A stretch of DNA of 64,000 nt from positions 124,001-188,000 of the forward strand of contig CAZMBI010000001.1 of NCBI GenBank assembly GCA_964564675.1. Direction: 5' to 3'. This DNA comes from CAZMBI01 sp964564675. GTDB lineage: Bacteria > Pseudomonadota > Alphaproteobacteria > Rickettsiales > UBA3002. The notes beneath the pieces were generated by a model that saw only the letters and a list, made by a program, of their open reading frames with translations, was not told the origin of the DNA and did not search any database. Positions 60,086 through 64,000 of this stretch are shown here, piece after piece. The translations under genes were made by a program, and so were the position numbers. How positions within the stretch are numbered: position 1 is the stretch's first letter; each line of letters begins with the position of its first letter.

Positions 60086-61300
60086 ATGGCAAAAGAAAAT
60101 GCATTGAAAGGTCTGGGGCTTGAGACTCGATTGGTTCGTGGCGGGACGCTGCGCAGCGACTTCGGTGAGGTCAGTGAGGCGCTCTTCCTGAACTCCGGGT
60201 TTTGCTACGATTCGGCCGAAACGGCGGAAAGCCGGTTTAACGGCGAGGCGCCGGGATTCGTCTATAGCCGCTATTTAAACCCGACGCTCAAAATGTTGGA
60301 GGACCGGCTGAGCCTGCTGGAAGCCGGCGCTGAGGCATGTTGTGTGACAGCCAGCGGCATGGCGGCGGTCTTTGCCAGCATGATGAGCTTCCTCAAAACC
60401 GGCGATCACGTGGTGGCCAACCGGGTACTGTTCGGCTCGTGCTATTATATCATTACCGAGATTCTGCCCCGTTTCGGGATCAGCTATACGCTGGTGGATG
60501 ATGTCCATGATGTGAAGGCGTGGCAGGACGCGATTGAGGGTGGCGCAAAAGGGGGCAGCACGCCCGCCGCCTGCGTTTTCATTGAATCACCGGCCAACCC
60601 CACCCTGCAACTAGTTGATATTGAATCGGTATCGCGCGTCGCGCACGGCGTGGGCGCTACGGTTATTGTCGATAACATCTTCGCCACGCCGTTATATCAG
60701 CAGCCGCTCACGCTGGGCGCCGACGTGGTGGTGTATTCTACCACCAAACATCTGGACGGTCAGGGACGCACGCTCGGCGGCGCGGTATTGGGCAACGCCG
60801 ACTATATTCAGGAAACCCTGCTGCCATTTCACCGCCATACCGGCCCGGCGCTCAGCCCGTTTAATGCCTGGGTGATACTCAAAGCGCTGGAGACTTTCGA
60901 GCTGCGCATGCAACGCCACTGCGATAATGCTGAGCGTGTGGCCGCGTTTCTGGAAGCGCATCCCAGGGTGAATAAAGTCTGGTACCCTGGCCTGAAAAGC
61001 CACCCGCATCATGCGGTTGCTCAAAAGCAGATGACGCGCGGTGGCGGGCTGATCGCCTTTGAGGTGGAGGGTGGCAAAGGCTCTGCGTTTCACTTTATGA
61101 ATCAGCTTCAATTGATTGATATTTCTAATAATCTGGGGGATGCCAAAACCCTGATCACACACCCGGCCTCCACCACCCATTCCAACATCGCCGCCGAGTT
61201 GCGCGCCGAGATGGGCATCAGCGATTCACTCCTGCGTTTATCGGTAGGGCTGGAAACGGCGGAGGATCTCATCGCCGATCTGCAACAGGCGCTGGGTTAA
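60086..61300 (+). CDS. metZ: O-succinylhomoserine sulfhydrylase (MetZ)
   Basis: PLP enzyme making homocysteine by direct sulfhydrylation. 404 residues; the PLP lysine lies in YSTTKHLDGQGRTLGGAVLG, which with GFVYSRYLNPTLKMLEDRLSLLEA separates MetZ from MetB and MetY. AAGGC precedes the ATG. Confidence 0.93.
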   Translation: MAKENALKGLGLETRLVRGGTLRSDFGEVSEALFLNSGFCYDSAETAESRFNGEAPGFVYSRYLNPTLKMLEDRLSLLEAGAEACCVTASGMAAVFASMMSFLKTGDHVVANRVLFGSCYYIITEILPRFGISYTLVDDVHDVKAWQDAIEGGAKGGSTPAACVFIESPANPTLQLVDIESVSRVAHGVGATVIVDNIFATPLYQQPLTLGADVVVYSTTKHLDGQGRTLGGAVLGNADYIQETLLPFHRHTGPALSPFNAWVILKALETFELRMQRHCDNAERVAAFLEAHPRVNKVWYPGLKSHPHHAVAQKQMTRGGGLIAFEVEGGKGSAFHFMNQLQLIDISNNLGDAKTLITHPASTTHSNIAAELRAEMGISDSLLRLSVGLETAEDLIADLQQALG

Positions 61301-61310
61301 TACACCCCGG

Positions 61311-62144
61311 CTAGACCAGAGCAATATCCGGCGCGTCGACGGCCTTCATACCGACGACATGGTAGCCGGAATCCACATGCAGCACCTCGCCGGTGGTCCC
61401 CTGGCCAAGATCGGAGAGCAGATAAAGCCCGGCGCCGCCGACATCCTGAATGGTGGTATTGCGCTTCATCGGCGAGTTCAGCTCGTTCCATTTGAGGATA
61501 TAACGGAAATCGCCGATGCCCATTGCCGCCAGCGTCTTGATCGGCCCGGCCGAGATGGCATTGACCCGGATATTATCCGCCCCCAGATCCACCGCGATAT
61601 ATTGCACGCTGGTCTCAAGCGCCGATTTGGCAATACCCATCACGTTATAATGCGGCACCACACGCTCGGCGCCGAGATAGGTCATGGTCAGCAGGCTGCC
61701 GCCGGCGGGCATCAGCTTTGCCGCACGCTGGCACACCGCCGTAAACGAATACACCGATACATGCATGGTGGTGAGGAAATTATCAAGCGATGTATCGACA
61801 TAGCGGCCTTTCAGCTCATCCTTATTGGAATAGGCGATGGCATGCACCACGAAGTCGATCGTCTGCCAGCGCTCCTGCAGGGTTGCAAACACGCTGTCCA
61901 GCGAGTCCTCATTGGTGACGTCGCATTCCATCAGAAAATCCGAGCCCGCCGACTCGGCCAGCGGCCGCACCCGCTTTTCCAGCGCATCACCCTGATAGGT
62001 AAACGCCAGCTGCGCGCCGTGCGCCGCGGCATATTGCGCGATGCCCCAGGCGATGGATTTATCGTTGGCCACGCCCATGATCAGGCCGCGTTTGCCCTGC
62101 ATCAACTGGCCGGAAGGAATGGCCGCGTCTGTTTTGTCTGTCAT
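61311..62144 (-). CDS. fabI: Enoyl-ACP reductase (FabI)
   Basis: NADH-dependent last step of fatty-acid elongation. 277 residues: GLIMGVANDKSIAWGIAQ, TYQGDALEKRVRPLAES, HAIAYSNKDELKGRYVDTS, the catalytic Y-x6-K in HYNVMGIAKSALETSVQYIAVDLG, and AISAGPIKTLAAMGIGDF. Convergent with metZ, 10 bp apart. Confidence 0.96.
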   Translation of the reverse strand: MTDKTDAAIPSGQLMQGKRGLIMGVANDKSIAWGIAQYAAAHGAQLAFTYQGDALEKRVRPLAESAGSDFLMECDVTNEDSLDSVFATLQERWQTIDFVVHAIAYSNKDELKGRYVDTSLDNFLTTMHVSVYSFTAVCQRAAKLMPAGGSLLTMTYLGAERVVPHYNVMGIAKSALETSVQYIAVDLGADNIRVNAISAGPIKTLAAMGIGDFRYILKWNELNSPMKRNTTIQDVGGAGLYLLSDLGQGTTGEVLHVDSGYHVVGMKAVDAPDIALV

Positions 62145-62250
62145 TTGTTACCGATATGCCTGCGCTTACAACAGGTCGTTCACATGTTAGGCTATCTCAT
62201 GTAGCGCACAACCGCCAGACGCGCAAGCATTTGCCGCTCGCATACGGGGT

Positions 62251-62754
62251 TTATTCGACGATTTTCCAGCTACCGTCCTCCTGCCGGCAAGCCGTGCCGT
62301 AGCCGCGCTCGGTGCGCCCGTTGACGGTGATAGTCTGGCTGTATTCGCGGCAATACCCGCCGCTGGAGGTTTGATAATAGTTCGAAGGCGTGATTTCTCC
62401 GCTGTTGCCGCTTTCGGGATTGCTCCACGGCAGGGTCTTACCGGGTTGAGCCTTCTCCAGCGCGCGCTGCGCCGTGCGGTTATGATAGGCGATATCGGCG
62501 CGATCAAGCGAGGCGCCGATTTCGCGGCCCAGACCGGCACCGATCAGTGTGCCGGCAATGGTGGCCGCCACCTGGCCGGAACCGCCGCCGATATTATGCC
62601 CGGCAATACCGCCAAGCGCCGCGCCGGCTACTGTGCCGATATTGGTTTTATTGACATACGGATCGGGCGTGCCATCGGCTTGCTGGCAGGCGGCGAGTAA
62701 GGCCAACGCACTGAATGACGTGGTCAGCCAACGACAGGTAGACGAGCGCAACAT
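62251..62754 (-). CDS. 17-kDa-surface-antigen-like glycine-zipper lipoprotein
   Basis: 167 residues. Lipobox LLAAC gives a mature lipoprotein starting CQQAD. Residues ~40-82 form a glycine-zipper 2TM (GTVAGAALGGIAGHNIGGGSGQVAATIAGTLIGAGLGREIGASLD), and the tail YCREYSQTITVNGRTERGYGTACRQEDGSWKIV matches the rickettsial 17-kDa antigen C-terminus. Outer-membrane anchored, role unknown. Confidence 0.9.
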   Translation of the reverse strand: MLRSSTCRWLTTSFSALALLAACQQADGTPDPYVNKTNIGTVAGAALGGIAGHNIGGGSGQVAATIAGTLIGAGLGREIGASLDRADIAYHNRTAQRALEKAQPGKTLPWSNPESGNSGEITPSNYYQTSSGGYCREYSQTITVNGRTERGYGTACRQEDGSWKIVE

Positions 62755-62809
62755 AAACTATCCTCCTCGATATAAACAAATACGACTATTTCACAAAATG
62801 CGATACGCT

Positions 62810-64000
62810 TCAACTCAGTAAATCCTTCGTCGGCTTTTCTCCGCGACGGAACCCCATCACCATCACGATCACGAATAACAGGCCGCCGATGATCGCCAGC
62901 ATCCCGCCGCCGCCCATCATGCCAAGCGCCGCCATCACCTGCCAGCTGCCGTCGCCGGTATCGCCCACGGTTTTACGCAGCACGCCGTAGCCACCAGAAA
63001 TGGAAAGCCCGGTGATATGCAGCAACTGACCGCCGCCATACAGATAAGGCTGCAGGCGCGCCATCCGCCAGTTAGCCACCGCCTGCCCGCCGAGCACGGG
63101 CAATACGGCATAAGCCAGCCCCATCAGCGCCAGCGTGACCGCGACGGTGGACCCGTGATAATGCGCCGGAATACGCACATTCGGCCCGTTGATAAAAGCG
63201 CCGAACAGGCCGCCGACCGCAAACAGAATCATCGACATGACAAGGCTTGATTTCAGCGCCCGCGCCGCTTTCGGCGTGGATTGCACCAGCAGCAGCTGCT
63301 TGAGTAAAAACAACCCGAGGATAATACCGGCAATCCCGCCGGCGACATTCATCTGCAGGGTAAAAAAGTCCATATGCATCTGATCGGTGACCTCGCTCAG
63401 CGCATATGGGATAAACGAGGTGAGCACGAAAAACGGGCCAATGCTGAAAATCACCATGCGCATCGGCACCACCGGCATACGCAGGCCGAGCGCCAGTGCG
63501 ATCACCGACCAGGCCACCAGCATCAGCTGCGTATACGTAAACTGAAGGATATGCCCGCCTGCCCAGAACACCGTTTCATAATAGGCAAGCCCCGTCACCG
63601 GTTCGCGCATCAGGACATGCGATGCCACAAAGGCCGCAATGGCGACAATGGTGGTAATCACCGAACCGAATATCCCCCAGCCGATCAGCCGGGCGTCTTC
63701 CGGCTCGCGCTCGGGCGGCGGGGTGATAAACACCGGCAGCGTATGTAACATGGCGATCACCATGGCGGCCAGCACCAGCGCCAGACCGATGAAAAACAAT
63801 AGATTGCTCATCACCGGAATGTAATTGCTTTTCAACACCTCCCATTCCCCGCTCAGCGGCGACAGCGCCATGGCCAGCATACCCGCCAGCATGCAGGCAA
63901 AAGCAGCCGGGTTGAAAAAGGGGAAGTCCGCCGAATCCCGCCAGGCACGCAGCCACGCCCAGCACATGCCCGCGATTGCCAGAAACCACACCAGCACCGA
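62810..64000 (-). CDS. Heme-copper oxidase subunit I-like (cbb3-type family), N-terminus beyond the window
   Basis: About 397 residues visible, eight to ten hydrophobic helices. Histidine sites ETVFWAGGHILQFTYTQLML, RIPAHYHGSTVAVTLALMG and GGQLLHITGLSISGGYG fit metal and heme ligands of subunit I in the cbb3/NOR-like branch. The frame is still open at the window edge, so the first helices and the start codon lie outside. No subunit II or III is in the window on its downstream side. Confidence 0.8.
   Translation of the reverse strand, partial: SVLVWFLAIAGMCWAWLRAWRDSADFPFFNPAAFACMLAGMLAMALSPLSGEWEVLKSNYIPVMSNLLFFIGLALVLAAMVIAMLHTLPVFITPPPEREPEDARLIGWGIFGSVITTIVAIAAFVASHVLMREPVTGLAYYETVFWAGGHILQFTYTQLMLVAWSVIALALGLRMPVVPMRMVIFSIGPFFVLTSFIPYALSEVTDQMHMDFFTLQMNVAGGIAGIILGLFLLKQLLLVQSTPKAARALKSSLVMSMILFAVGGLFGAFINGPNVRIPAHYHGSTVAVTLALMGLAYAVLPVLGGQAVANWRMARLQPYLYGGGQLLHITGLSISGGYGVLRKTVGDTGDGSWQVMAALGMMGGGGMLAIIGGLLFVIVMVMGFRRGEKPTKDLLS

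Overview
The window reads as chromosomal DNA of a free-living, flagellated, polyhydroxyalkanoate-storing alphaproteobacterium. The lineage markers agree: a rpmF-plsX-fabH-ihfA-MerR block, DivL with tyrosine at the phospho-acceptor position, FlbD, a FliF-FliG-FlbE(FliH)-FliN-FlbD-FlhA run as in Caulobacter, PhaR, a MucR/Ros regulator, a DUF1465 protein, MetZ and alphaproteobacterial AddA. I cannot name the genus. Most of the sequence is GC-rich, with two clearly AT-richer islands: the insert inside lepA (about 46.2-48.0 kb) and the giant glycosyltransferase gene (51.1-54.4 kb).

Layout. 1-2.3 kb: PHA synthase (cut by the window start) and a small lysine/alanine-rich partner, divergent from phaR. 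2.3-5.9 kb: REP-like hairpins, then the fatty-acid/phospholipid block. 6.0-10.7 kb: a family 2 glycosyltransferase, a membrane-anchored pseudokinase with a small membrane partner, and ispH. 10.9-17.1 kb: purU, divL, ahcY, an L,D-transpeptidase-fold protein, a MarR-type regulator and a GYF-like membrane protein. 17.4-28.7 kb: a same-strand flagellar cluster, followed by mucR. 29.5-34.1 kb: TRAP permeases dctQM and the NAD genes nadC and nadA. 34.5-39.6 kb: an orphan, a minimal glutamine-synthetase-like protein, trxA and an AddA helicase without its nuclease domain. 39.7-45.6 kb: DUF1465, an M48 peptidase and an orphan each behind a Pho-box-like promoter, apaG, a lipoprotein, and a GT4/LpxH-like pair. 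45.6-49.3 kb: lepA in two separate reading frames, split by about 1.84 kb carrying a zinc-metallopeptidase-like gene on the opposite strand. 49.3-57.5 kb: a DUF2946-like protein, an outer-membrane protein, the 1097-residue GT-GT-HAD fusion, and cytochrome bd genes with a divergent ArsR-type regulator and a strong palindromic operator. 57.6-64 kb: tRNA-Pro, an alpha/beta hydrolase, queC/queE, metZ, fabI, a 17-kDa-antigen-like lipoprotein and a heme-copper oxidase subunit I running off the end.

The most unusual signals are the split lepA with its metallopeptidase insert, a 104-bp three-hairpin repeat found twice at convergent gene junctions, a 22-bp perfect hairpin beside a DnaA box, two Pho-box promoters of identical geometry, an in-frame palindromic insertion inside a GT4 enzyme, the pseudokinase/membrane-protein pair, and the three-domain glycosyltransferase-phosphatase fusion. 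No CRISPR array, rRNA gene or recognisable transposase was seen.
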